Origin: PRS1 sp965250265
GTDB lineage: Bacteria > Bacteroidota > Bacteroidia > Flavobacteriales > Flavobacteriaceae
Assembly (NCBI GenBank): GCA_965250265.1
Contig: CBDFNO010000011.1
Span: forward strand, 124,001-188,000
Direction of reading: 5' to 3'
Length of the DNA: 64,000 nt
Below are positions 44,319 through 53,589 of this stretch, one piece after another. The notes below the pieces were generated by a model. It saw nothing but the letters and a program-made list of their open reading frames with translations. It did not search any database and was not told the origin of the DNA. Within the stretch, counting starts at the first letter, position 1. Every line of letters starts with the position of its first letter. The translations under genes and the position numbers were made by a program.

Positions 44319-47300
44319 CTATTCTTCTAATCTTATGTCTAATCCTAAACCTTTTAATTCGTGCATTAATACATTAAAAGATTCTGGTAATCCTGGTTCA
44401 GGCATTGGTTCGCCTTTTACAATAGCTTCGTAAGTTTTTGCTCTACCAATAACATCATCGGATTTTACTGTTAAAATTTCTCTTAATGTCGCTGATGCTC
44501 CATAAGCTTCAAGTGCCCAAACTTCCATTTCTCCAAAACGTTGACCTCCAAATTGTGCTTTACCACCAAGAGGTTGCTGTGTAATTAAAGAATAAGGTCC
44601 TATTGAACGAGCGTGCATCTTATCGTCAACCATATGACCTAGTTTCAACATATAGATAATCCCTACAGTTGCTGGTTGATCAAATCGAGATCCTGTACCA
44701 CCATCATAAAGATATGTATGACCAAATCTTGGAATTCCAGCTTCATCTGTAAATTCATTAATTTGGTCTAAAGTTGCACCGTCAAAAATAGGTGTAGCGT
44801 ATGTACGCCCTAAAGTTTGCCCTGCCCAGCCTAAAACTGTTTCATATATCTGTCCAATGTTCATACGAGAAGGTACTCCAAGAGGATTTAATACAATATC
44901 CACAGGAGTTCCGTCTTCTAAAAATGGCATATCTTCTTGACGCACTATTCTAGCAACAATTCCTTTATTACCATGACGTCCAGCCATTTTATCTCCAACT
45001 TTAAGTTTACGCTTTTTAGCAATATAAACTTTGGCCAGTTTAATAATTCCTGCTGGAAGTTCATCTCCAACAGATATTGTAAACTTCTCTCGTCTTAACG
45101 ATCCTTGTAGATCATTCTCTTTTATCTTATAGTTATGGATTAATTCTGATACATGGTTGTTTGTCTTTTTATCTGTTGTCCATTTTCCAGATACTAAATG
45201 TGCATAATCATCCACAGCATTTAACATTTTTAAGGTAAATTTCTTGCCTTTTGGAAAGACTTCTTCACCTAAATCATTAAATACACCTTGAGCCGTTTTA
45301 CCACCAATAATAGTAAAAAGTTTTTCTACTAATACTTCTTGCAAATTATCAAATTTGTTGTCATAAATATCTTCTAATTGAGTGATATCTTCTTTGTCCT
45401 GAGCTCTTTTACGTTTATCTTTTATTGCTCTAGCAAATAATTTCTTATCAATTACCACACCATGTAAAGAAGGCGATGCTTTTAAAGATGCATCTTTAAC
45501 ATCTCCTGCTTTATCACCAAAAATTGCTCTTAACAACTTTTCTTCTGGAGTTGGATCGCTTTCTCCTTTAGGTGTAATTTTACCAATTAGAATATCGCCT
45601 GGTTTGATTTCGGCTCCAATACGAATCATCCCGTTTTCATCAAGATCTTTAGTTGCCTCTTCAGAAACGTTTGGAATATCGTTTGTTAATTCTTCGTTAC
45701 CAAGTTTTGTATCTCTTACTTCTAAAGAATACTCATCAATATGAATAGAAGTAAAGATATCGTCACGAACTACTTTTTCAGAAATAACAATTGCATCCTC
45801 AAAATTATATCCTTTCCAAGGCATAAAGGCAACTTTTAAATTTCTACCTAACGCTAATTCTCCTTTTTGAGTTGCGTAGCCTTCGCATAATACTTGTCCT
45901 TTACTTACTCTGTCACCTTTAATAACAATTGGCTTGAGGTTTATAGATGTTCCTTGATTTGTTTTTCTGAATTTTGTTAAAGGGTATGTTATAATATTAC
46001 TATCAAAACTAACCATTGCATCTTCTTCAGTACGATCGTATTCGATAATAATTTCGTCTGCATCAACATATTGCACTAATCCATCACCTTGAGCATTAAT
46101 TAAAACTCTGGAATCTGATGCAACTTGACGTTCTAGCCCTGTACCAACAATTGGTGATTGTGGTCGTAATAATGGAACCGCTTGACGCATCATATTAGAT
46201 CCCATTAATGCTCTATTGGCGTCATCGTGCTCTAAAAAAGGAATCAGCGACGCAGAAATAGAAGAAATTTGGTTTGGTGCAACATCTGTAAAATGAACTT
46301 GATTTGGTTCAATAACAGGAAAATCACCTTCCATACGTGCAATTACTTTATCGTCTAAAATTTTACCGTTTTCATCAACAGGAATATTGGCTTGAGCAAT
46401 TAATTTTTCTTCTTCTTCTTCTGCACTCAAATAAATTGGATCTCCTTTAATATCTACAACGCCGTTATCAACTTTTCTATAAGGTGTTTCAATGAAACCC
46501 ATTGAATTTACTTTAGCATAAACTGAAAGAGATGAGATTAAACCAATATTAGGCCCTTCAGGTGTTTCAATTGGGCATAAACGTCCATAATGTGTATAGT
46601 GAACATCACGAACCTCAAATCCTGCTCTCTCTCTTGATAATCCTCCAGGTCCTAATGCCGATAAACGACGTTTATGTGTTAACTCAGCTAATGGATTTGT
46701 TTGATCCATAAACTGAGATAATTGGTTTGTTCCAAAAAATGAATTAATTACTGATGATAATGTTTTTGCATTAATTAAATCGATTGGTGTAAACACTTCA
46801 TTATCACGAACGTTCATACGCTCACGAATAGTACGTGCCATTCTTGCTAAACCAACACCAAATTGTGAAGACAATTGTTCTCCAACAGTTCTAACACGAC
46901 GATTTGATAAGTGATCTATATCGTCAATTTCGGCTTTAGCGTTTATTAATTCAATTAAATATTTTACTATAGTAATGATATCTTCTTTAGTAAGAACTTT
47001 TTTATCCATATCGATATCAAGTCCTAACTTTTTATTCATTCTATAACGACCAACTTCTCCCAAATTATAGCGTTGATCGCTAAAGAAAAGCTTGTCTATA
47101 ATACCACGAGCTGTTTCCTCATCTGGTGGTTCAGCATTACGTAATTGACGATAAATATGCTCTACAGCTTCTTTTTCGGAGTTTGTAGGGTCTTTTTGTA
47201 AGGTATTATGAATAATTGCATAATCTCCTTGTTCTGCACTTTCTTTGTGTAAAAGAATAGTTTTTACTTTAGCTCCAATTATTTCTTCAATATTTTCTTT

Positions 47301-48131
47301 GTCTAATATTGTATCTCTGTCTAGAACAATTTCGTTCCTTTCAATTGATACAACTTCTCCAGTATCCTCGTCAACAAAATCCTCATGCCAGGTGTTAAGC
47401 ACGCGAGCAGCTAGCCTACGACCAATCACTTTTTTTAAACCAGATTTAGATACTTTTATTTCTTCTGCAAGATCAAATATTTCAAGAATATCTTTATCTC
47501 TTTCAAAACCGATAGCTCTAAAAAGAGTTGTAACAGGCAGTTTCTTCTTTCTGTCAATATATGCATACATCACACTGTTAATGTCTGTAGCAAATTCTAT
47601 CCATGAGCCTTTAAATGGAATAACTCTAGCAGAATATAATTTTGTACCATTAGCATGGAATGATTGTCCAAAGAAAACTCCGGGTGAACGGTGTAATTGC
47701 GATACTACAACACGTTCCGCTCCATTGATACAAAACGTACCTCTAGGAGTCATATAAGGAATTGTGCCTAAATATACATCTTGAACAATGGTCTCGAAAT
47801 CCTCATGTTCTGGGTCTGTACAGTACAATTTAAGCCTAGCCTTTAATGGTACACTATATGTAAGACCTCTTTCAATACACTCTTCTATATTATATCTTGG
47901 TGGATCTATAAAATAATCCAAAAATTCCAAGACAAATTGATTACGTGTATCTGTAATTGGGAAGTTTTCCATGAAGGTATTGTATAACCCTTCAGAACCT
48001 CTTTCTTCTGATTTTGTCTCTAACTGGAAAAAATCCTGAAAGGATTTAATCTGAATATCCAAGAAATCTGGATATTCTGTTCTATTTTTAATAGATGAGA
48101 AATTTAATCTTTCAGCTTGTGTTGCTAACAT
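44319..48131 (-). CDS. rpoB: RNA polymerase subunit beta
   Basis: 1270 residues, uninterrupted. Standard landmarks are present: LSQFMDQTNPLAELTHKRRL (rifampicin-binding region, so a wild-type-like Rif pocket), GLSRERAGFEVRDVHYTHYG, NIGLISSLSVYAK, and in the C-terminal half KMAGRHGNKGIV and the switch/clamp region with FGGQRFGEMEVWALEAYGA. RpoB forms half of the catalytic core with rpoC, which starts 30 bp downstream. A hairpin lies in the 121-bp gap to rplL upstream. Confidence 0.98.
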   Translation of the reverse strand: MLATQAERLNFSSIKNRTEYPDFLDIQIKSFQDFFQLETKSEERGSEGLYNTFMENFPITDTRNQFVLEFLDYFIDPPRYNIEECIERGLTYSVPLKARLKLYCTDPEHEDFETIVQDVYLGTIPYMTPRGTFCINGAERVVVSQLHRSPGVFFGQSFHANGTKLYSARVIPFKGSWIEFATDINSVMYAYIDRKKKLPVTTLFRAIGFERDKDILEIFDLAEEIKVSKSGLKKVIGRRLAARVLNTWHEDFVDEDTGEVVSIERNEIVLDRDTILDKENIEEIIGAKVKTILLHKESAEQGDYAIIHNTLQKDPTNSEKEAVEHIYRQLRNAEPPDEETARGIIDKLFFSDQRYNLGEVGRYRMNKKLGLDIDMDKKVLTKEDIITIVKYLIELINAKAEIDDIDHLSNRRVRTVGEQLSSQFGVGLARMARTIRERMNVRDNEVFTPIDLINAKTLSSVINSFFGTNQLSQFMDQTNPLAELTHKRRLSALGPGGLSRERAGFEVRDVHYTHYGRLCPIETPEGPNIGLISSLSVYAKVNSMGFIETPYRKVDNGVVDIKGDPIYLSAEEEEEKLIAQANIPVDENGKILDDKVIARMEGDFPVIEPNQVHFTDVAPNQISSISASLIPFLEHDDANRALMGSNMMRQAVPLLRPQSPIVGTGLERQVASDSRVLINAQGDGLVQYVDADEIIIEYDRTEEDAMVSFDSNIITYPLTKFRKTNQGTSINLKPIVIKGDRVSKGQVLCEGYATQKGELALGRNLKVAFMPWKGYNFEDAIVISEKVVRDDIFTSIHIDEYSLEVRDTKLGNEELTNDIPNVSEEATKDLDENGMIRIGAEIKPGDILIGKITPKGESDPTPEEKLLRAIFGDKAGDVKDASLKASPSLHGVVIDKKLFARAIKDKRKRAQDKEDITQLEDIYDNKFDNLQEVLVEKLFTIIGGKTAQGVFNDLGEEVFPKGKKFTLKMLNAVDDYAHLVSGKWTTDKKTNNHVSELIHNYKIKENDLQGSLRREKFTISVGDELPAGIIKLAKVYIAKKRKLKVGDKMAGRHGNKGIVARIVRQEDMPFLEDGTPVDIVLNPLGVPSRMNIGQIYETVLGWAGQTLGRTYATPIFDGATLDQINEFTDEAGIPRFGHTYLYDGGTGSRFDQPATVGIIYMLKLGHMVDDKMHARSIGPYSLITQQPLGGKAQFGGQRFGEMEVWALEAYGASATLREILTVKSDDVIGRAKTYEAIVKGEPMPEPGLPESFNVLMHELKGLGLDIRLEE

Positions 48132-48198
48132 CGACGGACGAAATTTTGATTAAAAAATATTTTTGCGTGTATATTACTTGTATATACACAAAAGGGTC

Positions 48199-48226
48199 TA
48201 GGTCCTGAGATAAAACTCCAGACCTA
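48199..48226 (-). promoter_or_regulatory. Hairpin in the rplL-rpoB gap (attenuator or processing site)
   Basis: On the minus strand TAGGTC and GACCTA form a 6-bp outer stem and GAG/CTC an inner stem around a 6-nt loop. It is followed after a few bases by a short T run (CCCTTTTG). In many bacteria this gap holds a partial terminator or RNase III site that sets the ratio of ribosomal proteins to polymerase. Confidence 0.5.
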
Positions 48227-48252
48227 AACCATATGTAGTAGTTTAGTTAAGC

Positions 48253-48630
48253 TTATTTAAGCTCAACTTCAGCTCCTGCTTCTTCTAAAGAAGATTTAAG
48301 CCCTTCGGCTTCATCTTTAGATACTCCTTCTTTTATAGCACTTGGTGCGCTATCAACTAATCCTTTAGCATCTTTTAATCCTAAACCAGTTAATTCTTTA
48401 ACTAATTTTACAACTGCAAGTTTAGAACCTCCAGCTGCTTTAAGGATTACATCAAATTCTGTTTGCTCTTCAGCGGCTTCTCCATCACCTGCAGCTGGTC
48501 CTCCAGCAACAGCTACTGCAGCAGCAGCTGGCTCAATACCATATTCTTCTTTTAATATCCCAGCTAATTCGTTAACCTCTTTTACTGTTAAGTTTACTAA
48601 CTGTTCTGCGAAATCTTTTAAATCTGCCAT
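48253..48630 (-). CDS. rplL: 50S ribosomal protein L7/L12
   Basis: 125 residues. N-terminal dimerisation helix pair (DLKDFAEQLVNLTVKEVNEL), an alanine/glycine-rich hinge (AAAAVAVAGGPAAGDGEA) and the C-terminal domain with KLAVVKLVKELTGLGLKDAKGLVD. It forms the stalk with L10 that recruits elongation factors. Follows rplJ after 62 bp and precedes the rpoB leader hairpin. Confidence 0.98.
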   Translation of the reverse strand: MADLKDFAEQLVNLTVKEVNELAGILKEEYGIEPAAAAVAVAGGPAAGDGEAAEEQTEFDVILKAAGGSKLAVVKLVKELTGLGLKDAKGLVDSAPSAIKEGVSKDEAEGLKSSLEEAGAEVELK

Positions 48631-48692
48631 TTTCTATCGTTTTAATAATTTTAATTTAATTTATATTTTGTAAAAAGTGCGTACTTATTATT

Positions 48693-49214
48693 TTATCCCT
48701 CTTTTTGAGATAAAGTTTTTAGGATACCTGATAATTTACCTCCTCCAGATTGAAGTGCTGAAATTACATTCTTAGCTGGAGATTGTAATAATCCAATAAT
48801 ATCTCCAATTAACTCTTCTCTAGATTTAATGTCTACCAATATATCCAATTGATCATCACCCAAGTAAATTGCTTCTTCAATAAACGCTCCTTTTAAAAGA
48901 GGTCTATCAGATTTTTTTCTAAAAGCTTTAATTACTTTTGCTGGTGCGTTACCTGTCTCGGAATACATAATCGAAGTATTACCTTTTAAAATAGAAGGTA
49001 AATCTCCAAATTCTTTATCTGATGCCACCATAGCTTTTTCAAGCAAGGTGTTTTTAACTACTGCTAAACTCACATTTGCTTTAAAACAAGCACGACGTAA
49101 GTTTGAAGTAGCTCCTGCATTTAATCCTGAAATATCTGCTAAATAGATATTTTTATTCTCGGTTAATTGAGCAGTTAACTCTTCAATTACTATTGATTTT
49201 TCTTCTCTTGTCAT
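48693..49214 (-). CDS. rplJ: 50S ribosomal protein L10
   Basis: 173 residues. MTREEKSIVIEELT starts the conserved N-terminal domain; LRRACFKANVSLAVVKNTLL and the C-terminal helix that binds L7/L12 follow. It anchors the stalk on 23S rRNA and in many bacteria autoregulates its operon by binding the leader. The rplA gene ends 21 bp upstream, so a long leader is not available here. Confidence 0.97.
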   Translation of the reverse strand: MTREEKSIVIEELTAQLTENKNIYLADISGLNAGATSNLRRACFKANVSLAVVKNTLLEKAMVASDKEFGDLPSILKGNTSIMYSETGNAPAKVIKAFRKKSDRPLLKGAFIEEAIYLGDDQLDILVDIKSREELIGDIIGLLQSPAKNVISALQSGGGKLSGILKTLSQKEG

Positions 49215-49235
49215 AATAAAATCTTTAACTACTAA

Positions 49236-49922
49236 TTATATATTAGGATCAATTGCGACACTAGGGCTCATTGTACTAGAGATAAAAATACTCTTTACAT
49301 AAGTTCCTTTTGCCGATGTTGGTTTCATTTTAATTAAAGTAGAAAGTAACTCATTAATATTACCAGTAAGTTTATCTGCAGTAAATGATACTTTACCAAC
49401 TGCTGCATGAACAATACCTGTTTTATCTACTTTAAAATCAATTTTACCAGCCTTAACTTCAGTCACTGCTTTAGCCACATCCATTGTAACCGTACCGGTT
49501 TTAGGATTTGGCATTAAGCCTCGAGGACCTAATATTCTCCCTAAAGGGCCTAATTTACCCATTACACTCGGCATGGTTATAATAACATCAACGTCAGTCC
49601 AACCGCTCTTGATCTTGTCAAGATATTCGTCTAAACCAACGTAATCTGCTCCAGCTTCTTTAGCTTCTGCTTCTTTATCTGGAGTTACTAATGCTAAAAC
49701 TTTTAGGTCTTTACCTGTACCATGAGGAAGAGAAACAACTCCTCTTACCATTTGATTTGCTTTTTTTGGATCTACTCCTAAACGAACAGCTAAATCTACA
49801 GATGCATCAAATTTAGAATTACTAACTTCCTTTACCAATGCCGAAGCTTCTTCAACACTGTAAAATTTAGTCTTATCGATCTTTGCTACTGCTTCTTTTT
49901 GCTTTTTTGTTAATCTTGCCAT
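49236..49922 (-). CDS. rplA: 50S ribosomal protein L1
   Basis: 228 residues. Conserved DASVDLAVRLGVDPKKANQ and the signature region GRILGPRGLMPNPKTGTVT are present. L1 binds 23S rRNA at the E-site side and represses rplK-rplA in other bacteria. It starts 17 bp after the rplK stop. Confidence 0.98.
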   Translation of the reverse strand: MARLTKKQKEAVAKIDKTKFYSVEEASALVKEVSNSKFDASVDLAVRLGVDPKKANQMVRGVVSLPHGTGKDLKVLALVTPDKEAEAKEAGADYVGLDEYLDKIKSGWTDVDVIITMPSVMGKLGPLGRILGPRGLMPNPKTGTVTMDVAKAVTEVKAGKIDFKVDKTGIVHAAVGKVSFTADKLTGNINELLSTLIKMKPTSAKGTYVKSIFISSTMSPSVAIDPNI

Positions 49923-49939
49923 TTTCTAAAATTTTTAGA

Positions 49940-50380
49940 TTAATTAGGGGCTTGACCGCCTTTAACGTTAATACCCATAGACCTTGCAGTTCCTGCTACC
50001 ATTTTCATTGCAGATTCAACGGTAAATGCATTTAAGTCTACCATTTTATCTTCTGCTATAGTTCTTACTTGATCCCAAGATACTTTTGCAACTTTTACTC
50101 TATTAGGTTCACCAGAACCTTTCTTTGTTTTGGCCGCTTCTAATAATTGTACAGCTGCAGGTGGAGTTTTGATTACAAAATCAAAAGATTTGTCTTTGTA
50201 AACAGTAATAGCAACCGGTAATATTTTACCCATTTTATCTTGAGTTCTAGCGTTAAATTGCTTACAGAACTCCATAATATTAACTCCAGCAGCACCTAAA
50301 GCGGGTCCAACTGGTGGCGACGGATTCGCTGTACCTCCCCTTACTTGTAGTTTAACTACTTTACTTACTTCTTTTGCCAT
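49940..50380 (-). CDS. rplK: 50S ribosomal protein L11
   Basis: 146 residues. VVKLQVRGGTANPSPPVGPA and the C-terminal RNA-binding domain with GTARSMGINV are standard. L11 is part of the GTPase-associated centre. First ribosomal protein gene after nusG, 69 bp downstream of it. Confidence 0.98.
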   Translation of the reverse strand: MAKEVSKVVKLQVRGGTANPSPPVGPALGAAGVNIMEFCKQFNARTQDKMGKILPVAITVYKDKSFDFVIKTPPAAVQLLEAAKTKKGSGEPNRVKVAKVSWDQVRTIAEDKMVDLNAFTVESAMKMVAGTARSMGINVKGGQAPN

Positions 50381-50449
50381 TTTAATAATTTAGTTTGATA
50401 TGATTTAAAATTGGAAGCTTTAAAAACACATCTATATATGTAACAATTA

Positions 50450-51007
50450 TTATACTTTTTCTACTTGCATATAACTTAATTCTAATGGTGTTTTTCTTCC
50501 GAAAATCTTAACCATTACTTCAAGTTTACGCTTTTCTTCATTTATCTTTTCGATGGTACCATCAAATCCATTAAATGGTCCATCAATAACTTTAACAGTT
50601 TCTCCTTTTATAAAAGGAATAGCAACATTTGAATCGGCTTGAACAGCCAATTCATCAACCTTACCTAACATTCTGTTAACTTCAGATTGTCTTAATGGTA
50701 CTGGATCTCCACCTTTTGTTTCTCCTAAAAAACCAATTACATTTGTAATAGATTTAATAATATGAGGTATCTCGCCACTTAAGTTCGCTTGAATCATTAT
50801 ATATCCTGGGAAAAAAACTTTTTCCTTATGAACTTTTTTTCCGTTACGAATCTGTATTACCCTTTCTGTCGGGACTAAAACTTGTTCGACAAAATCTCCT
50901 AATCCTAATCTAGAAATTTCATTTTCTATATAGGTTTTAATTTTGTTTTCTTGCCCACTTACAGCTCTAACAACATACCATTTCTTTTCACTACTATTTT
51001 CTGACAT
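50450..51007 (-). CDS. nusG: Transcription antitermination factor NusG
   Basis: 185 residues. NGN domain with WYVVRAVSGQENKIKTYIE and VFFPGYIMIQ, then a KOW motif at the C-terminus (GETVKVIDGPFNGFDGTIEK). NusG binds polymerase and couples it to Rho or the ribosome. Starts 10 bp after the secE stop. Confidence 0.98.
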   Translation of the reverse strand: MSENSSEKKWYVVRAVSGQENKIKTYIENEISRLGLGDFVEQVLVPTERVIQIRNGKKVHKEKVFFPGYIMIQANLSGEIPHIIKSITNVIGFLGETKGGDPVPLRQSEVNRMLGKVDELAVQADSNVAIPFIKGETVKVIDGPFNGFDGTIEKINEEKRKLEVMVKIFGRKTPLELSYMQVEKV

Positions 51008-51017
51008 TATTAGAAAG

Positions 51018-51212
51018 CTATTTAATTAAGTTAAAATATTCTTTAATAATGCTACTGAAAACAGTATCTACACCCCAAATAGCCAGAGAAAAAATAATCG
51101 AAAACACAGCCACTAGAACTGTTAAACTTTGAGCTTCTGCCAAAGGAGTCCAACTCACATGATTTTTTAATTCTTCAAAAGATCCTTTAATATAATCTAT
51201 CATTCCTGCCAT
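51018..51212 (-). CDS. secE: Preprotein translocase subunit SecE
   Basis: 64 residues with one membrane helix (LTVLVAVFSIIFSLAIWGV, about 30-48) preceded by the conserved amphipathic segment YIKGSFEELKNHVSWTPL. It clamps the two halves of SecY. Short single-helix form as in most bacteria outside the Enterobacteria. Confidence 0.96.
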   Translation of the reverse strand: MAGMIDYIKGSFEELKNHVSWTPLAEAQSLTVLVAVFSIIFSLAIWGVDTVFSSIIKEYFNLIK

Positions 51213-51325
51213 CTATTTTTTATTTTCATGGATTGAGATACGTATGTTTAATTCATCCAATACAGGTTTCTCATCTCATTATTATAAATTGAAAAATTAC
51301 ATTTATTATAATTTTTCATTCCAAG

Positions 51326-51398
51326 CACGGGTTGAGAGACTCGAACTCCCGACACCTGGTTTTGGAGACCAGTGCTCTACCAACTGAGCTAAACCCGT
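51326..51398 (-). tRNA. tRNA-Trp (CCA)
   Basis: 73 nt on the minus strand. Acceptor ACGGGTT pairs with AACCCGT; the anticodon loop CTCCAAA gives anticodon CCA; the T-loop GTTCGAGTC is present. CCA end is not encoded. It sits between tuf and secE and is co-transcribed. Confidence 0.97.
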
Positions 51399-51464
51399 AA
51401 ATATAAGTCAAGGTATTCCGGAAAAATCGAAACACCTTCACTCTATATTACAAATTCTAATTTA

Positions 51465-52649
51465 CTATAAGATCTCAGTCACTTGACCTGCTCCAACTGT
51501 TCTTCCACCTTCTCTAATTGCAAAACGTAAACCAACGTTCATTGCAATTGCTTGGTGTAATTCTACAGTAATTGTCAAGTTGTCTCCTGGCATAACCATC
51601 TCAACTCCATCAGGTAAAGCAATATTTCCTGTTACATCTGTCGTACGCACATAAAACTGTGGACGATAGTTATTATGGAATGGTGTATGACGTCCACCCT
51701 CTTCTTTTTTAAGGATATAAACTTCAGCTTTAAATTTATCATGAGGAGTTACAGAACCAGGTTTACAGATTACCATACCTCTTTTAATATCAGTTTTCTC
51801 AATACCTCTTAATAATATCCCAACGTTATCTCCAGCTTCACCTCTATCTAATATTTTACGGAACATCTCAACTCCTGTAACTACAGAAGTTAATTTTTCT
51901 GCTCCCATACCAATAATATCTACAGCATCTCCTGTGTTTGAAACACCAGTTTCTATACGACCTGTTGCTACAGTACCACGACCTGTAATTGAGAATACAT
52001 CCTCTACAGGCATTAAGAAATCTTTATCAACATCACGTTTAGGTAACTCAATCCAGGTATCAACAGCCTCCATTAATTCCATAATTGAAGGGGTCCATTT
52101 ATCATCACCGTTTAATCCACCTAAAGCAGAACCTTGAATAACTGGAGTATTATCACCATCATATTCATAGAATGATAATAAATCTCTAATTTCCATTTCA
52201 ACAAGTTCTAATAACTCGTCGTCATCAACCATATCCACTTTGTTCATGAATACAACTAATCTAGGAATACCTACCTGACGACCTAATAAGATGTGCTCAC
52301 GAGTTTGGGGCATTGGTCCATCAGTTGCAGCTACAACGATAATAGCTCCATCCATTTGAGCTGCACCAGTTACCATGTTCTTTACATAATCCGCATGACC
52401 TGGACAGTCTACGTGAGCATAGTGACGGTTAGCTGTAGAATACTCTACGTGTGCAGTATTAATTGTAATACCTCTCTCTTTTTCTTCTGGTGCATTATCA
52501 ATTTGATCAAATGATGTTGCTTCAGACAATCCAGCTTTTGCTAATACTGTTGTAATTGCAGCTGTTAAAGTTGTTTTACCGTGATCCACATGTCCAATTG
52601 TACCTATATTTAAGTGCGGTTTGGAACGATCGAATTTTTCCTTTGCCAT
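51465..52649 (-). CDS. tuf: Elongation factor Tu
   Basis: 394 residues. The G domain has GHVDHGKTTLTAAIT (about 18-32), DCPGHADYV (switch II) and NKVDMVDD; domain 2 includes FSITGRGTVATGRIE and domain 3 TPFHNNYRPQFYVRT. It delivers aminoacyl-tRNA to the ribosome. It is the only tuf in this window and lies downstream of four tRNA genes in the same operon. Confidence 0.99.
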   Translation of the reverse strand: MAKEKFDRSKPHLNIGTIGHVDHGKTTLTAAITTVLAKAGLSEATSFDQIDNAPEEKERGITINTAHVEYSTANRHYAHVDCPGHADYVKNMVTGAAQMDGAIIVVAATDGPMPQTREHILLGRQVGIPRLVVFMNKVDMVDDDELLELVEMEIRDLLSFYEYDGDNTPVIQGSALGGLNGDDKWTPSIMELMEAVDTWIELPKRDVDKDFLMPVEDVFSITGRGTVATGRIETGVSNTGDAVDIIGMGAEKLTSVVTGVEMFRKILDRGEAGDNVGILLRGIEKTDIKRGMVICKPGSVTPHDKFKAEVYILKKEEGGRHTPFHNNYRPQFYVRTTDVTGNIALPDGVEMVMPGDNLTITVELHQAIAMNVGLRFAIREGGRTVGAGQVTEIL

Positions 52650-52712
52650 GATTTAAAATTTTATCTTAGTTATATATAATATTAGTGTTCAAAATTTTTA
52701 GTTTCTAAAAAG

Positions 52713-52784
52713 AGCCAATGACGGGATTTGAACCCGTGACCTCTTCCTTACCAAGGAAACGCTCTACCCCTGAGCTACACCGGC
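52713..52784 (-). tRNA. tRNA-Thr (GGT)
   Basis: 72 nt. GCCGGTG pairs with CATTGGC (two G-U pairs); anticodon loop TTGGTAA gives GGT; T-loop GTTCAAATC. Fourth tRNA of the cluster, immediately upstream of tuf. Confidence 0.96.
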
Positions 52785-52793
52785 TAAAAACAG

Positions 52794-52866
52794 AGCGAGA
52801 GACCGGGTTCGAACCGGCGACATTCAGCTTGGAAGGCTGACGCTCTACCAACTGAGCTACTCTCGC
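52794..52866 (-). tRNA. tRNA-Gly (TCC)
   Basis: 73 nt. GCGAGAG pairs with CTCTCGC; anticodon loop CTTCCAA gives TCC; T-loop GTTCGAACC. Confidence 0.96.
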
Positions 52867-52900
52867 ATTAATTTTTATAATCCAGTCTGTAAATTTCATG

Positions 52901-52983
52901 TGGGGAGAGCAGGATTCGAACCTGCGAAGGTGAAAACCAACAGATTTACAGTCTGTCCTCGTTGGCCGCTTGAGTATCTCCCC
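52901..52983 (-). tRNA. tRNA-Tyr (GTA)
   Basis: 83 nt with a long variable arm, as expected for bacterial tRNA-Tyr. GGGGAGA pairs with TCTCCCC; anticodon loop CTGTAAA gives GTA; T-loop GTTCGAATC; A discriminator. Confidence 0.97.
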
Positions 52984-53075
52984 AATAAAAATCCACACTT
53001 TTAAAGAACTTGACAAGCATTTCAACTCATCCTTTTTTTCTTAATAAACCATCTAAAAACAGCTGCTCTATTAAG

Positions 53076-53149
53076 AGCCGATGGAGGGACTCGAACCCAC
53101 GACCTGCTGATTACAAATCAGCTGCTCTAGCCAGCTGAGCTACATCGGC
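53076..53149 (-). tRNA. tRNA-Thr (TGT)
   Basis: 74 nt. GCCGATG pairs with CATCGGC; anticodon loop TTTGTAA gives TGT; T-loop GTTCGAGTC. First tRNA of the tRNA-tuf operon, about 45 nt after the predicted start. Confidence 0.97.
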
Positions 53150-53169
53150 TTTTCTTGACTTTTAGGAAT

Positions 53170-53195
53170 AAAAAAGTCCGCTATTTCTAACGGAC
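53170..53195 (-). terminator. Terminator of hpf overlapping the tRNA-tuf promoter start
   Basis: On the minus strand GTCCG (53195-53191) and CGGAC (53180-53176) form a stem with a 10-nt loop followed by T6. It is complete only in transcripts coming from hpf; those starting at the promoter at 53198 begin inside its left arm. Confidence 0.6.
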
Positions 53196-53197
53196 TG

Positions 53198-53226
53198 CAA
53201 ATGTAGATATTTTTTGTTTTAAACAA
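53198..53226 (-). promoter_or_regulatory. Promoter of the tRNA-tuf-secE-rpoC operon
   Basis: TTG (53224-53226), an 18-bp spacer, then TACATTTG (53198-53205) followed by CAGTCCG on the minus strand. The CAGTCCG after the box is identical to that of the rpsU promoter. Confidence 0.75.
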
Positions 53227-53251
53227 AAGATTTTTTAAAAAATTTTCTCTA

Positions 53252-53551
53252 TTAATATGCTCTAAATTTATCTTTACGTTTTTTTAGTTGTCTTTGTAAT
53301 GAATTAACAGCAGAATCAGCGCCTTCTTCAAAAGTTTTACAAATTTTTTTTACAATGAAACTGTCGCCTGGCACACTTATTTTTGCTTCGAATATTTTAT
53401 TTTGTTTACCACTTGTATTTTCTACTTTTAAAAACACGTCAGATTTTATGACTTTGTCATAGTACTGATCTAATTTATTCATTCTTTCCTGGATAAAATC
53501 AATTAAATTTTGGTCTGCATTAAAGTTAACGGATTGTGTGTTTACTTTCAT
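53252..53551 (-). CDS. hpf: Ribosome hibernation-promoting factor, short form
   Basis: 99 residues. Starts KVNTQSVNFNADQNLIDFIQERMNKLDQYYDKV, here the conserved beta-alpha of the HPF/RaiA fold, with the basic C-terminal RQLKKRKDKFRAY that binds rRNA. No C-terminal dimerisation domain, so it is the short type. It shuts down ribosomes when growth slows. It follows xerC by 38 bp, sits just upstream of the tRNA operon promoter, and ends with a hairpin terminator. Confidence 0.93.
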   Translation of the reverse strand: MKVNTQSVNFNADQNLIDFIQERMNKLDQYYDKVIKSDVFLKVENTSGKQNKIFEAKISVPGDSFIVKKICKTFEEGADSAVNSLQRQLKKRKDKFRAY

Positions 53552-53589
53552 CTTCTATTTTTTTGGGTTAGATAATAATTCTCTGTCAA

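Noticed and set aside
52705..53025. A 106-codon minus-strand open frame across the tRNA cluster
   Set aside because: It runs through tRNA-Thr, Gly and Tyr genes, whose structure explains the sequence; no protein family resembles it.
53060..53075. Fragment resembling part of tRNA-Thr (CAGCTGCTCTA)
   Set aside because: Only eleven bases agree with the adjacent tRNA gene; too short to be called a tRNA remnant.
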